Translations under genes and position numbers: made by a program
NCBI GenBank assembly: GCA_049334165.1
Contig: JBEGHD010000002.1
DNA length: 64,000 bases
DNA from: JBEGHD01 sp049334165
GTDB taxonomy: Bacteria > Bacteroidota > Bacteroidia > Flavobacteriales_D > Sanyastnellaceae
Strand: one strand, 5' to 3'
The notes under the pieces: generated by a model
What the model saw: the letters and a program-made list of their open reading frames with translations, nothing else
Told to the model about the DNA's origin: nothing
The model's database searches: none
Shown: piece by piece, positions 25,914-34,517 of the stretch
Layout: the number at the start of each line of letters is the position of its first letter
Numbering within the stretch: the stretch's first letter is position 1

Positions 25914-26507
25914 ATGAGCAGGACAGTTGTACTCTTCGACTTTGACGGTACGATTTCCAAATCGGATAGTCTGCTTCTGTTCCTAAAATTCTATTTTCCG
26001 AGGCGAGAATTTATCAAGCTCATGAGCCGGTTCGTCCCTGTGTATGCAAAGTTTAAGCTCGGGCGAATAAAGAATGGAGATGCAAAGGAGCGACTTTTTG
26101 AAATGGCCTTTTCGGGCGAAAGCTTTCAGCAATTCGATCGAAAGTCACGAGAGTTCTACGGAAAAGTGCTTAAGAATGATCTTTACCCTGAGGCCCTTGC
26201 AAGTATTAAAGAACACTGTGAAAAAGGTCACCGGGTTGTTTTGGTTTCAGCTTCAATTCAGAACTACCTTGAGCCTTTTAGTAAAGATCACAACATGGAA
26301 TTGATTTGTACCCAGCTTGAAGTGGCTGGAGGCAAACTGACAGGAAAGTTTCAAACTCCAAACTGCTACGGATCAGAGAAGGTCAATCGGATTCTTTCCG
26401 TAATTGATCTTTCGGAGTATCGAGAGATTTTGGTGTATGGAGATTCCCGTGGCGATCGTGAAATGATGGAGCTTGCGACCAGGAAATTCTACAGGCCTTT
26501 TCGCTAA
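25914..26507 (+). CDS. HAD-IB family phosphatase
   Basis: A 197-residue cytoplasmic phosphatase of the HAD superfamily. Motif I DFDGT is at residues 9-13 with nucleophile D9 and acid D11. Motif II is in VLVSASIQNYLEPF, and motif IV is YGDSRGDREMM. The cap between I and II is of the IB (phosphoserine phosphatase-like) type. The ATG at 25914 was chosen because it puts motif I at the usual position and follows the UbiA stop by 4 nt. In actinobacteria and some other bacteria UbiA and HAD partners are neighbours or fused. I infer dephosphorylation of polyprenyl-phospho-5-phosphoribose. Its last 4 nt overlap the end of the convergent rlmH. Confidence 0.8.
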   Translation: MSRTVVLFDFDGTISKSDSLLLFLKFYFPRREFIKLMSRFVPVYAKFKLGRIKNGDAKERLFEMAFSGESFQQFDRKSREFYGKVLKNDLYPEALASIKEHCEKGHRVVLVSASIQNYLEPFSKDHNMELICTQLEVAGGKLTGKFQTPNCYGSEKVNRILSVIDLSEYREILVYGDSRGDREMMELATRKFYRPFR

Positions 26508-26977
26508 TCATTGTGATAGGACTCTCCTTTGAGTATTGTCTGAGCACGATATATTTGCTCGAGAGCAAAAAGCCGGATCATCTGGTGAGAAAAAGTCATT
26601 TTCGAAAGTGAAACTTTTCCATTACTCCTTGCATACACTTCATCCGAAAAGCCAAAAGCACCACCGATTACGAAAACCAACTTCTTTTCTCCCGAAAGAA
26701 ACCACTGTTGAAAGTATTTGGCAAACTGTCGGGAAGTGTAGGCCTTTCCATTTTCATCCAATAACACCAAGCGATCACCGGCCTCGACCTTGTCCAAAAT
26801 TTTTTTTCCTTCGGTCTGCTTCACCTGTTCACTGGTCCAGTTCTTACCTTGTTTTACATCGGGAATTTCCAGGTACTCGAACTTGCCGTAGTGCTTGAGA
26901 CGATTCAAGTAGATTTCCATACCTTGCTTGAGGTAAGGAAAAGCAGTTTTGCCGACAGCGATAAGTTGAATCTTCAT
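26504..26977 (-). CDS. rlmH: 23S rRNA pseudouridine-1915 N3-methyltransferase
   Basis: A 157-residue SPOUT-fold enzyme that methylates pseudouridine 1915 in helix 69 of 23S rRNA. Typical signatures are MKIQLIAVGKT at the start, LVFVIGGAFGFSDEV (SAM-binding knot) and the C-terminal SKMTFSHQMIRLFALEQIYRA with ILKGESYHND as the tail. The length is the family standard. It is transcribed toward the HAD gene, their stop codons overlapping by 4 nt. The rlmH/DUF4783/nadC/YihY neighbourhood is one I associate with Bacteroidota genomes. Confidence 0.97.
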   Translation of the reverse strand: MKIQLIAVGKTAFPYLKQGMEIYLNRLKHYGKFEYLEIPDVKQGKNWTSEQVKQTEGKKILDKVEAGDRLVLLDENGKAYTSRQFAKYFQQWFLSGEKKLVFVIGGAFGFSDEVYARSNGKVSLSKMTFSHQMIRLFALEQIYRAQTILKGESYHND

Positions 26978-27088
26978 GTGAAAGCTCGCATTTGTTTGTT
27001 GGGCGGGACTTGAGCAAAGGAAATGATTTATTCTTAAATTGGCTCGGAAATTGTTTACCTGACCGACTAACTCATTAAAGAAGAATTC

Positions 27089-27466
27089 ATGAGATTTTTG
27101 ATAACATTTTCGCTACTGATGCTCTCTTTTGGAGTCTTTTCCCAAAACGACATTACGAATGAGATTAGCAATGCTTTTGCAAAAGGAGACGCAGCAGCGA
27201 TTGTGGATCACTTTCAGGCGGACGTTGACATGACTGTTTTGGACGAAGAGGATGTTTACTCCCCTGAGGAAGCCCGCGAGGTACTCGAGAAGTTTTTCGC
27301 GGAGCACAACCCAACAGGATTTAAGGTTAAGCACGAAGGAACATCGAAGCTCAACGACCAGTACCGAATTGGAGACCTGACAACGGATAATGGTTCTTTT
27401 AGAGTGACTTTTTTCCTCAAAGGAAAGAGTAACGTGATGAAAATCGAACAATTAAGAATTGAATAA
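27089..27466 (+). CDS. DUF4783 family exported protein
   Basis: A 125-residue protein with a signal peptide (cut near FSQ, residue 19). The remainder reads as a small SnoaL/NTF2-like alpha+beta domain: EISNAFAKGDAAAIVDHF, then YSPEEAREVLEKFF, then paired strands DQYRIGDLTTDNGSFRVTFFLK. This matches the DUF4783 family of Bacteroidota. The function is not known; NTF2-like folds often bind small ligands or other proteins. It precedes nadC, with a terminator between them, and is divergent from rlmH. Confidence 0.8.
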   Translation: MRFLITFSLLMLSFGVFSQNDITNEISNAFAKGDAAAIVDHFQADVDMTVLDEEDVYSPEEAREVLEKFFAEHNPTGFKVKHEGTSKLNDQYRIGDLTTDNGSFRVTFFLKGKSNVMKIEQLRIE

Positions 27467-27500
27467 GAAATCGATCACCTTTTTCAGACGAACAAAATGA

Positions 27501-27531
27501 AGCTCGCAGTTGATATCTGCGGGCTTTTTTT
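27501..27531 (+). terminator. Rho-independent terminator after the DUF4783 gene
   Basis: Stem AGCTCGCAG (27501-27509) with CTGCGGGCT (27517-27525), one G-T pair, a 7-nt loop, then seven T. It lies 34 nt after the DUF4783 stop and before nadC. Confidence 0.88.
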
Positions 27532-27578
27532 ATTCAAAGACGACAGAAGTTTTACTTTTGAGTAAAATCCAATGAGCA

Positions 27579-28421
27579 ATGAATAGTGAAGTAAGAGAGC
27601 AGCTGCAGCGCTTTTTAAAAGAGGACCTTGGAGATGGAGATCACACATCTCTCTCGTGTATTCCTGCCGAAGCGCAAGGCAAAGCGAAGCTGCTTGTTAA
27701 GCAAGATGCGATGCTGGCAGGTGTGGAGATCGCCAAAGAGGTATTTCACATGGTTGATCAAAACCTGGAAGTGGATGTGCACTTGTGCGATGGCGATTTT
27801 GTGAAGTATGGAGATGTTGCATTTCACGTCAGCGGTGCGTCACGCTCAATTGTAATGGCCGAAAGATTAGCCCTCAATCTGATGCAGCGCATGAGTGCAA
27901 TCGCTACAAAGACTAATAAAATTGCGAGCATTATCGAAGGAACTGGATGCAGAGTTTTGGATACACGTAAAACAACGCCTGGCTTGCGTTTTTTCGAAAA
28001 GCTTGCCGTGAAGATCGGAGGAGGAGAAAACCACCGATTTGGGTTGTACGACATGATGATGATCAAAGACAATCACATCGATTATGCAGGCGGAATTGAT
28101 GAGGCCATTTCCCGGGCAAAAACATATCAAAAAAAGAAAGGACTGTCGCTCAAAATTGAAGTTGAAGCTCGAAGCCTGAGCGAAGTTGAAGAAATTTTGA
28201 AATCGGGCCCTGTAGACAGAATCATGCTCGACAACTTCAGCTATGAGGATATCCGAGAAGCGGTAAAAAGAATTGGAGACGAAGCCGAAACAGAAGCTTC
28301 TGGAGGAATTACAGAAGAAACTGTTTTGGATTACGCAAAGTGCGGTGTTGACTTTGTTTCCATGGGAGCACTCACGCACAGTGTACACAACGTTGACCTG
28401 AGTCTAAAAGCGATAGATTGA
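27579..28421 (+). CDS. nadC: Quinolinate phosphoribosyltransferase (carboxylating)
   Basis: A 280-residue cytoplasmic enzyme that converts quinolinate and PRPP to nicotinate mononucleotide in de novo NAD synthesis. Motifs include LKEDLGDGDHTS, ERLALNLMQRMSAIAT, LDTRKTTPGLRFFEKLAVKIGGG (in part), HRFGLYDMMMIKDNH and the C-terminal barrel strands IMLDNF, EASGGI and DFVSMGALTHSV. All are conserved positions of NadC. The length is normal. The YihY gene starts 1 nt after its stop. NadA and NadB are not in the window. Confidence 0.97.
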   Translation: MNSEVREQLQRFLKEDLGDGDHTSLSCIPAEAQGKAKLLVKQDAMLAGVEIAKEVFHMVDQNLEVDVHLCDGDFVKYGDVAFHVSGASRSIVMAERLALNLMQRMSAIATKTNKIASIIEGTGCRVLDTRKTTPGLRFFEKLAVKIGGGENHRFGLYDMMMIKDNHIDYAGGIDEAISRAKTYQKKKGLSLKIEVEARSLSEVEEILKSGPVDRIMLDNFSYEDIREAVKRIGDEAETEASGGITEETVLDYAKCGVDFVSMGALTHSVHNVDLSLKAID

Positions 28422-28422
28422 G

Positions 28423-29385
28423 ATGAGTTGGGTTAAGAAATGGCAAGTTAAAATCGAAAGGAGTCGTTTGGTCCGAAGCACTAAAAAAGTTGCTCGCTCC
28501 ATCCATCCGCCTGGTTTTGAAGGTCTTTCGTTGCACTATGTGGCCAGGTATTTTATTGAGGGACTACAAAAAGGTGCGCTCACGACCCGTGCTGCGGCCA
28601 TTTCGTTCCGCTTGTTTATGGCCTTCTTTCCGATCATCATTATTCTGCTCTCACTCATTCCAAAAATTCCTGTAGAGGGTTTTCAGGAGCAGCTTTTTGC
28701 CAGCATCGAAGGTTTTTTCCCAGGAGATACTTATCAATTGGTAGAGAGTACGCTCAATGACCTTGTCAATAAAACTCACACGACTTTCCTTTCCATTGGT
28801 TTTATTCTTGGGTTCTTCTATGCCTCTAGCAGTATCAACGCTATTTGGCTCGGGTTTAACGGTTCTTACCATCTCGAAGATCGCGGCAACCCAATTCTGA
28901 TGCGATTGGTTTCCGTAGGGGTACTGATGATTCTCGGTCTGCTTCTTTTCGTGGCTGTCTCTTTGATCCTGTTCAGCGGCTACGCGTTCGATTACTTACA
29001 CAATTACAACATCATTCCCGACAATGGGATTGTCATCATTCTAGAGGTTGCCAAATGGCTCATCGTTGTACTGCTTATCTACTTCAGCATTTCCATTCTC
29101 TACAACATGGGAAACCTCAAGAGATCACACTGGAAGATGTTTTCGGCAGGGGCGACCTTCACTACAGTGCTCTTCATTATTGCGTCTATTCTGTTCGCCT
29201 GGTTCGTGAATAATTTCGCACAGTTCAACAGGCTTTACGGTTCGCTGGGGACACTCATTCTATTGCTTATTTGGGTTAACTTCAACAGTATTATTCTTCT
29301 GCTCGGCTTCGAGCTCAATACCAGCATCAAAAGAGCGAAGTCGGTTGTTTCGGAAACTGGCGATGGAAAGCCATCTAATGTTTAA
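28423..29385 (+). CDS. YihY/BrkB family inner-membrane protein
   Basis: A 320-residue membrane protein with six hydrophobic helices (about 60-85, 120-145, 160-185, 205-225, 240-262 and 275-297). The signature segment TTRAAAISFRLFMAFFPIIIILLS (in part), the GFFYASSSINAIWLGFN motif and RLYGSLGTLILLLIWVNFNS (in part) are those of the YihY/BrkB (virulence factor BrkB) family. The role is unsettled; the older annotation as RNase BN is incorrect for the family. It is co-transcribed with nadC. The N-terminal 40 residues are basic and cytoplasmic. Confidence 0.92.
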   Translation: MSWVKKWQVKIERSRLVRSTKKVARSIHPPGFEGLSLHYVARYFIEGLQKGALTTRAAAISFRLFMAFFPIIIILLSLIPKIPVEGFQEQLFASIEGFFPGDTYQLVESTLNDLVNKTHTTFLSIGFILGFFYASSSINAIWLGFNGSYHLEDRGNPILMRLVSVGVLMILGLLLFVAVSLILFSGYAFDYLHNYNIIPDNGIVIILEVAKWLIVVLLIYFSISILYNMGNLKRSHWKMFSAGATFTTVLFIIASILFAWFVNNFAQFNRLYGSLGTLILLLIWVNFNSIILLLGFELNTSIKRAKSVVSETGDGKPSNV

Positions 29386-29455
29386 CATTTCAAAGTATTT
29401 CTTGAACAAAGTGCGGTTTGATTTGATTTTAGCTGTGAAATCAAATTGAGAACTT

Positions 29456-30154
29456 ATGTCTAAGAAAGTACTGGTAATTGGAGGAAGAACAGGAATTGGA
29501 AAACAGGTGGTAAATGACCTACTGAAAGACGGCTTTGAAGTTATCGCTGCTTCCAGAGAAATTGAAGATGATAGTTTTGAAAATGGCGAAGTGACCACTC
29601 AAAAGTTCGATGTCACCGGGTCAGAGGAGTTGGATCTTCCTGATGAACTTGCTGGTTTGGTCTACTGCCCAGGAACAATTAATCTGAAACCATTCGATAG
29701 AATCGGTCTCGATCAGATCAGAGAAGAACTCGAGATAAATTACATTGGTGCGGTTAAAGTTCTAAATCAATCCATCAAGGCCTTGAAAAAAGGACAAGGG
29801 AGTGCAGTGTTTTTCAGCACAGTTGCCGTGGGTACAGGAATGTCCTTTCACAGTTCAATTAGCGCAGCAAAAGGAGCTGTTGAGGGAATGGTGAGATCAC
29901 TGGCCGCGGAGTATGCGCCCAAGGTTCGTTTTAATGCTGTCGCACCATCGCTAACCGATACACCACTTGCAGAAAGTATGCTCAACTCTGATAAAAAGCG
30001 AGAAAGCAATTCATCGCGCCATCCATTGAAATCAATTGGTGAAGCAAAAGATATCAGCGAAGGTGTGCGCTATCTCATTAGTGACAAATCGCGCTGGGTT
30101 ACTGGACAGGTTTTGAAAATCGATGGAGGGATGTCGAGTTTGCGATCATTGTAG
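29456..30154 (+). CDS. SDR-family protein with altered catalytic motif
   Basis: A 232-residue Rossmann-fold short-chain dehydrogenase/reductase relative. The cofactor motif is VLVIGGRTGIGKQV, and a short NNAG-equivalent (YCPGTINLKP) and FSTVAVGTG with the active-site Ser region are present. The usual Tyr-x-x-x-Lys pair reads I-S-A-A-K in SISAAKGAVEGMVRSLA, so the catalytic Tyr is replaced by Ile. The Lys is kept and the C-terminal WVTGQVLKIDGG is normal. It may use another residue as acid or act as a binding protein. It stands alone between YihY and DUF2147 genes. The substrate is unknown. Confidence 0.88.
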   Translation: MSKKVLVIGGRTGIGKQVVNDLLKDGFEVIAASREIEDDSFENGEVTTQKFDVTGSEELDLPDELAGLVYCPGTINLKPFDRIGLDQIREELEINYIGAVKVLNQSIKALKKGQGSAVFFSTVAVGTGMSFHSSISAAKGAVEGMVRSLAAEYAPKVRFNAVAPSLTDTPLAESMLNSDKKRESNSSRHPLKSIGEAKDISEGVRYLISDKSRWVTGQVLKIDGGMSSLRSL

Positions 30155-30308
30155 AGGGTTTTTAACCTATTGGAGCAGAGAACTTTCTCAGTTTAATAGA
30201 TTACAGAAGGGCACGGTTTCTGGTAAATTGATCGTTTTGAATTAAATTGTGGCGGTCTTCGGGGATATTTTCGAGGGCTTTCGAATCGAACAAAACAATA
30301 TCTGATCA

Positions 30309-30746
30309 ATGAAATCATTCTTAGCAGCCTTCACCTTCACCCTTTTATCTCTGTCACTTCTCGCTCAGGATGCTACCATCTTCGGGAAATGGAAAACCAT
30401 TGATGACAACACCGGCAAGGTGCGCTCTATTGTAGAAATTTATGAAAAGGACGGAAAGGCTTACGGCAGAATCGTAAAGCTTTTCCGCACACCTGATCAG
30501 ATTCAAGATCCGGTTTGCAAAAACTGCGAAGACGACCGCAAAGGCGAAAAGGTGCTGGGTTTAGAAATAATCCGTGGCATGGAGAAAGATGACGATGAGT
30601 GGGAAGACGGCACCATTCTCGATCCTGAAAGTGGAAAAATTTACGACTGCAGCATCTGGCTGGACGAAGACGACCCCAACACCCTGAACGTTCGCGGCTA
30701 CATCGCTTTCTTTTACAGAACTCAAAATTGGAAGAGAGTGGAGTGA
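30309..30746 (+). CDS. DUF2147 family exported protein
   Basis: A 145-residue protein with a signal peptide (cut near LLAQ, residue 20). The mature part has GKWKTIDDNTGKVRSIVEIYEKDGKAYGRIVKLF (in part), a Cys pair VCKNCEDD, GLEIIRGM and the WEDGTILDPESGKIY and LNVRGYIAFFYRTQNW motifs. These are the pattern of DUF2147, a lipocalin-like beta-barrel family of the periplasm. The ligand is unknown. It stands alone with its own upstream region; a partial TATTTTCG box precedes it. Confidence 0.88.
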   Translation: MKSFLAAFTFTLLSLSLLAQDATIFGKWKTIDDNTGKVRSIVEIYEKDGKAYGRIVKLFRTPDQIQDPVCKNCEDDRKGEKVLGLEIIRGMEKDDDEWEDGTILDPESGKIYDCSIWLDEDDPNTLNVRGYIAFFYRTQNWKRVE

Positions 30747-30860
30747 GTTAATTTGGCCATTAGCTTTTCTTGAATATTATTCAGTGTATTCGTTCATTTG
30801 CGACTACCTTCTTACAAACGAAGCACAATCCGATATTAGAATGAACCAATATTTTGAAGA

Positions 30861-31916
30861 ATGAAACTGATTGACCATCTCAATACATACAATCCTAATA
30901 GAGTTGCAATTCCGTATGTCATCGCGGAAGCTGGTGTGAACCATGAAGGTTCAATGGACCTGGCCAAGCGATTGATCGATGAGGCCTTGGAAGGTGGGGC
31001 TCAAGCTATCAAGTTTCAAACTTATAAAGCCGAAACCATCGCATCTAAAGACAGTCCGTCTTATTGGGATAACTCAAAAGAGCCTACTACGAGTCAGTTC
31101 AAGCTTTTCAAGAAATACGATAAATTTTGGAAAGGAGAGTACGAAGAACTCGCACGTCATTGTGAAACAGCTGGGATAGAATTCATGTCAACTCCGTTTG
31201 ATACTACTTCAGCAGAATTTCTGAATGATTTGATGACAGTTTTTAAGGTTTCCTCTTCAGATATTACCAATATACCCTTCATTCAGTTTATGTGCGATTT
31301 TGGCAAGCCAATCTTATTATCCACTGGAGCTTCATACTTGTGGGAGATCCAGCAAGCGGTGGAAGCCATTGAGCAGAAAGGCAATGACCTTTGTATTATG
31401 CACTGCATTCTGAATTACCCTACTCCAAATGAAAATGCTCATTTGGGAATGATCAAAGATTTGATTCGAAAGTTTCCTAATCATGTACCAGGTTACAGCG
31501 ATCACACCCTGCCGGGAGAAATGGACGTCTTGCAGACTGCAGCTTTACTCGGAGCTACGGTTCTTGAGAAGCACTTCACGCACGACAAGTCTTTACCAGG
31601 AAACGATCATTACCACGCCATGGATAAGGAAGATCTCAAAAAGTTCTGGGCGAAATGGGAGGAAACCAGAATTATCTTAGGTAACTTCGAAAAGACTGCG
31701 TTGGAGAGCGAAATGATTTCACGCGACAATGCAAGACGAAGTCTTGTAATGTCAACGCCTGTGAAGTCTGGAGCAGTAATTCAAAAAGAACATCTTACCT
31801 GGAAAAGACCAGCTTCAGGTATTAGCCCAAAGTATATTCATGAAGTAATTGGTAAAACTGCAGCAATGGATTTGGGTGAGGATGAGGTTTTACAGTGGCA
31901 ACATTTAAAAGGTTAG
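30861..31916 (+). CDS. neuB: N-acetylneuraminate synthase family protein (NeuB/LegI/PseI)
   Basis: A 351-residue cytoplasmic enzyme that condenses phosphoenolpyruvate with an amino-sugar to make a nonulosonic acid. The TIM-barrel part shows YVIAEAGVNHEGSMDLAKRLID (in part), AIKFQTYKAETI, FMSTPFD, KVSSSDITN, LSTGAS, MHCILNYPTP and GYSDHT. The last 65 or so residues form the antifreeze-like SAF domain (RRSLVMSTPVKSGAVI). Whether the product is sialic, legionaminic or pseudaminic acid cannot be told. The partner genes (CMP transfer and PseG-like hydrolysis) are on the opposite strand 3-6 kb downstream, separated by a LamG gene and a flippase. Confidence 0.9.
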   Translation: MKLIDHLNTYNPNRVAIPYVIAEAGVNHEGSMDLAKRLIDEALEGGAQAIKFQTYKAETIASKDSPSYWDNSKEPTTSQFKLFKKYDKFWKGEYEELARHCETAGIEFMSTPFDTTSAEFLNDLMTVFKVSSSDITNIPFIQFMCDFGKPILLSTGASYLWEIQQAVEAIEQKGNDLCIMHCILNYPTPNENAHLGMIKDLIRKFPNHVPGYSDHTLPGEMDVLQTAALLGATVLEKHFTHDKSLPGNDHYHAMDKEDLKKFWAKWEETRIILGNFEKTALESEMISRDNARRSLVMSTPVKSGAVIQKEHLTWKRPASGISPKYIHEVIGKTAAMDLGEDEVLQWQHLKG

Positions 31917-31982
31917 TGTCTTGGCTCATCGGTAGATGAAGAGTTCTTGTCGAGTCTTTATGAGGATTTAGAGAAAAATAAT

Positions 31983-31990
31983 TAGTTTTG
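31983..31990 (+). promoter_or_regulatory. -7 box upstream of the LamG gene
   Basis: TAGTTTTG is an exact match to TAnnTTTG, placed so that transcription would start about 17 nt before the ATG at 32014. The -33 region holds only TTTA at 31957-31960, 22 nt upstream, so the match is partial. Confidence 0.45.
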
Positions 31991-32013
31991 ACGAAAATCT
32001 TAACTAATGAGAC

Positions 32014-32994
32014 ATGAAATCTAGCTACATATCTACACTCTTCGCAATTTTCTTTTCTTCACTTACAATTGGCCAAACCCCAATGGCAGAGTATCCTCTT
32101 GATGGAAATGCCGATGACCTTGGAGCGGGAAGTTATCACGGAATTGTACATGGTGCAGTACCAGCGACTGATCGTTTTGGAAATTCAGCGAGTGCATTGA
32201 GTTTTGACGGTGAAGATGATTATATAGAAGTTCCTTACGTGAGTCCGTTCAATTTCGGGACTCAGGATTTTGCAATTTCAGTTTGGATCAAAATTCCTCG
32301 TCCAGACCGCTCTTCGGGAGGAAGTGTAAGTCCGGGCATGATCGTGAATAAAGGAGGTGAAAGTGGAGTCTGGCGCCCTGGATATTGGCTGAGAGCTCCG
32401 GATTTGTATAATGACAACCACATCGCATGGTTTACCGGTAATGCCCAGCCAGGAGCACCTTATGCGGCTGATGACCAGATCATTTTAGATGACGGTGAAT
32501 GGCATCACATTGTGGCTCAAAGAGTCGGTACTGTCATTGAATTGTACGTTGACGGTGTTTTGCTCGATACAGATAGCAGCTACATCAGAAATGTAAACGA
32601 TCAAAATGGACTATTGATTGGTGCTCAAAACCCAAATCCAGACCGCCCATACATTCATCATCACTTCCTTGGTTACATTGATGATCTTGCATTCTTTCCG
32701 CAAGCGTTGTCACAAGAGCAAATAAATGAGCTTTGTGAAATTGATCTGAGTTTGGAGACAGCGACCGCGAATAAGCCCTTGGTCATTGCACCAAATCCAT
32801 TTTCAACTCAATTCGAAATTACTGGAGAATATTCTAAATTCGAATTGTATGACCTCCAAGGAAAACTCATTTTCTCGCGGAATGCTACTTCGGGGCCGGT
32901 GCCAAACCTTAATACTCTTCGCGATGGAACATATATTCTGAAAGTCTATTCTGACGGACAGTCAGTTGCTTTTCGCAGGCTAATCAAACAATGA
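32014..32994 (+). CDS. LamG-domain protein with T9SS type A sorting domain
   Basis: A 326-residue secreted protein. Residues 1-20 are a signal peptide (cut near TIGQ). Residues about 23-240 form a laminin-G/concanavalin A-like beta-sandwich: AEYPLDGNADDLGAGSYHG (in part), SFDGEDDYIEVP, FAISVWIKIP, GEWHHIVAQRVG, IELYVDGVL and the closing YIDDLAFFPQALSQEQI. From about 258 the ending (VIAPNPFSTQFEITG ... GTYILKVYSDGQ) is a T9SS type A sorting domain, so it is exported and attached to the surface or released. LamG folds bind sugars or proteins. It lies inside a surface-glycan locus and may bind that glycan; this is inference only. Confidence 0.88.
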   Translation: MKSSYISTLFAIFFSSLTIGQTPMAEYPLDGNADDLGAGSYHGIVHGAVPATDRFGNSASALSFDGEDDYIEVPYVSPFNFGTQDFAISVWIKIPRPDRSSGGSVSPGMIVNKGGESGVWRPGYWLRAPDLYNDNHIAWFTGNAQPGAPYAADDQIILDDGEWHHIVAQRVGTVIELYVDGVLLDTDSSYIRNVNDQNGLLIGAQNPNPDRPYIHHHFLGYIDDLAFFPQALSQEQINELCEIDLSLETATANKPLVIAPNPFSTQFEITGEYSKFELYDLQGKLIFSRNATSGPVPNLNTLRDGTYILKVYSDGQSVAFRRLIKQ

Positions 32995-33004
32995 CCTCTT
33001 GATC

Positions 33005-33020
33005 GCATTTTCGAAAATGC
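33005..33020. other. Perfect 16-bp palindrome between convergent genes
   Basis: GCATTTTCGAAAATGC lies 10 nt after the stop of the LamG gene and 15 nt before the 3' end of the leftward flippase gene. It can fold into a short hairpin on either strand, but no T-run follows on either side, so it is at best a weak bidirectional terminator or an RNA-stabilising hairpin. Confidence 0.4.
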
Positions 33021-33035
33021 TCGGAAATGAATTGG

Positions 33036-34511
33036 CTACAATACTCTCTGTAACAGCTGTGTGAATAAACGGTTTAGGGATGGTGAAACTTTAAGAGCTA
33101 ATATTCCTCCAGCAAATAGGGCAGTAGTTAGTGAACCCCTTACCAACAGATCCAATGTAGGTTCGTCACAGGCAGGCAAGTTGCTTACGGTCAAATAGGT
33201 TATGGCGAATAGAGCTCCAACTATCAAAAACTTGTAGTTGAATGGTTGAAGATTGAGTTTAGTCTTGAGCAAAATAAACCTAAGTAAGTTCACCACGAAC
33301 ATAGAACCGGCTGAAGAGAAAGCAGCGCCAATTATTCCGTAACTCGGTAAAAAGATTAGGTTCGAAACAAAGAGCAGCACAAGTAGCAAGATAGCAAAGT
33401 AGGTGTTGTATCTATAAAGGTGAGAAGTAGTGATAATCGATGCATTTTCACCTGTCAGCATGTCAAATAGATAGCCCAATCCAATAAAAAATACAACCCA
33501 TTTTCCAGGCGTAAACTCGGTACCGATAATTTGAATCATGCTATCTACATTCAGCCAAACCCCTAAAAAGAGTAAGCCGCCTATTATTGATTGGTTGAGG
33601 CAGCTTTCAAAGTAGACTTTTGAAATTGTTGTTAGATCTTTTTTACTCCAGGCATCAGAGATCATTGTTCCCGATATTCGTTTTAGTGCCCTGGATGGAA
33701 TGCTTACCAAAATTCCGAAATAGAACATGGTTGTATAAATCCCCAGGGAAGAAAGGCCTTCAAAATAATTTACCATCAAAGTATCAACTTGAATAACCAA
33801 GATGGTTGTAGTACTACTTAAGAGACCAAAAAGACTGATGTTCAGAATGCTTCTTCTGGAGAACTTCCTCAGGAAGGAATGATTAGGCCGTATGGAAAAC
33901 TCCGGTGTTCTAACGGAATAGAAAAGCATGATTACTCCAGGTATAGCCAGTGCCATGGTATATAAGATTACAAAGTGATCTCTACCAACTAAGCCAAAAT
34001 AGAAAATAAGAAGAGCAGTTAAAATGGCTATTCTTTGAATGATCTCTTTGGTTACCGCACCAATTATGGCATTGTAACGCATCCTAATGTAGGTATCAGA
34101 AATGATATAAATCAAGTTGAAAAAAATGAGGTACGGCAAAAGGAAAATAAAGTCTTCAAAAAGCTTCGATTTTTCTTTACCGGAGAGTAAGAGCCATTCG
34201 TAGGTGAGGAAGTACACAGCCAGGGCTGTTAAGAAACCAAGTATCAAGTAGATCAAACCCAGGTAGATATATCCATTGTGTTGCTTTTGAACGTCCCGCA
34301 AAGCCGGAAATATACGCAATGAAAGAGCTGGAAATCCAAGGCTAAATACCTGAGCAAAAATTAAGGCGTATCGGTTTAGCAAGTTAATGAGACCGATTTC
34401 TGTAGTAGAGAGTATCAGTGGCTGCAAAAGACCAACAGTTACAAAACCAACCAAAACACCTAAGTAGTTGATCACAGTTCCCTTTACTGCTTGCTGCTGG
34501 ATTATTCCCAT
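33036..34511 (-). CDS. Wzx-type polysaccharide flippase
   Basis: A 491-residue inner-membrane protein with about fourteen hydrophobic helices, of the MOP (MATE/Wzx) superfamily. The start MGIIQQQAVKGTVINYLGVLVGF (in part), with a Gln-rich polar head and an Asn-Tyr-Gly helix, is typical of O-antigen and teichoic-acid flippases. It should move the undecaprenyl-linked repeat unit to the periplasmic side. It is the last gene of a minus-strand glycan operon (GT2, GNGPSLK protein, NeuA-PseG fusion, pyruvyl transferase, flippase), with 6 nt from the preceding gene. The DNA is visibly AT-richer than that of the neighbouring housekeeping genes. Confidence 0.9.
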   Translation of the reverse strand: MGIIQQQAVKGTVINYLGVLVGFVTVGLLQPLILSTTEIGLINLLNRYALIFAQVFSLGFPALSLRIFPALRDVQKQHNGYIYLGLIYLILGFLTALAVYFLTYEWLLLSGKEKSKLFEDFIFLLPYLIFFNLIYIISDTYIRMRYNAIIGAVTKEIIQRIAILTALLIFYFGLVGRDHFVILYTMALAIPGVIMLFYSVRTPEFSIRPNHSFLRKFSRRSILNISLFGLLSSTTTILVIQVDTLMVNYFEGLSSLGIYTTMFYFGILVSIPSRALKRISGTMISDAWSKKDLTTISKVYFESCLNQSIIGGLLFLGVWLNVDSMIQIIGTEFTPGKWVVFFIGLGYLFDMLTGENASIITTSHLYRYNTYFAILLLVLLFVSNLIFLPSYGIIGAAFSSAGSMFVVNLLRFILLKTKLNLQPFNYKFLIVGALFAITYLTVSNLPACDEPTLDLLVRGSLTTALFAGGILALKVSPSLNRLFTQLLQRVL

Positions 34512-34517
34512 ATGATT

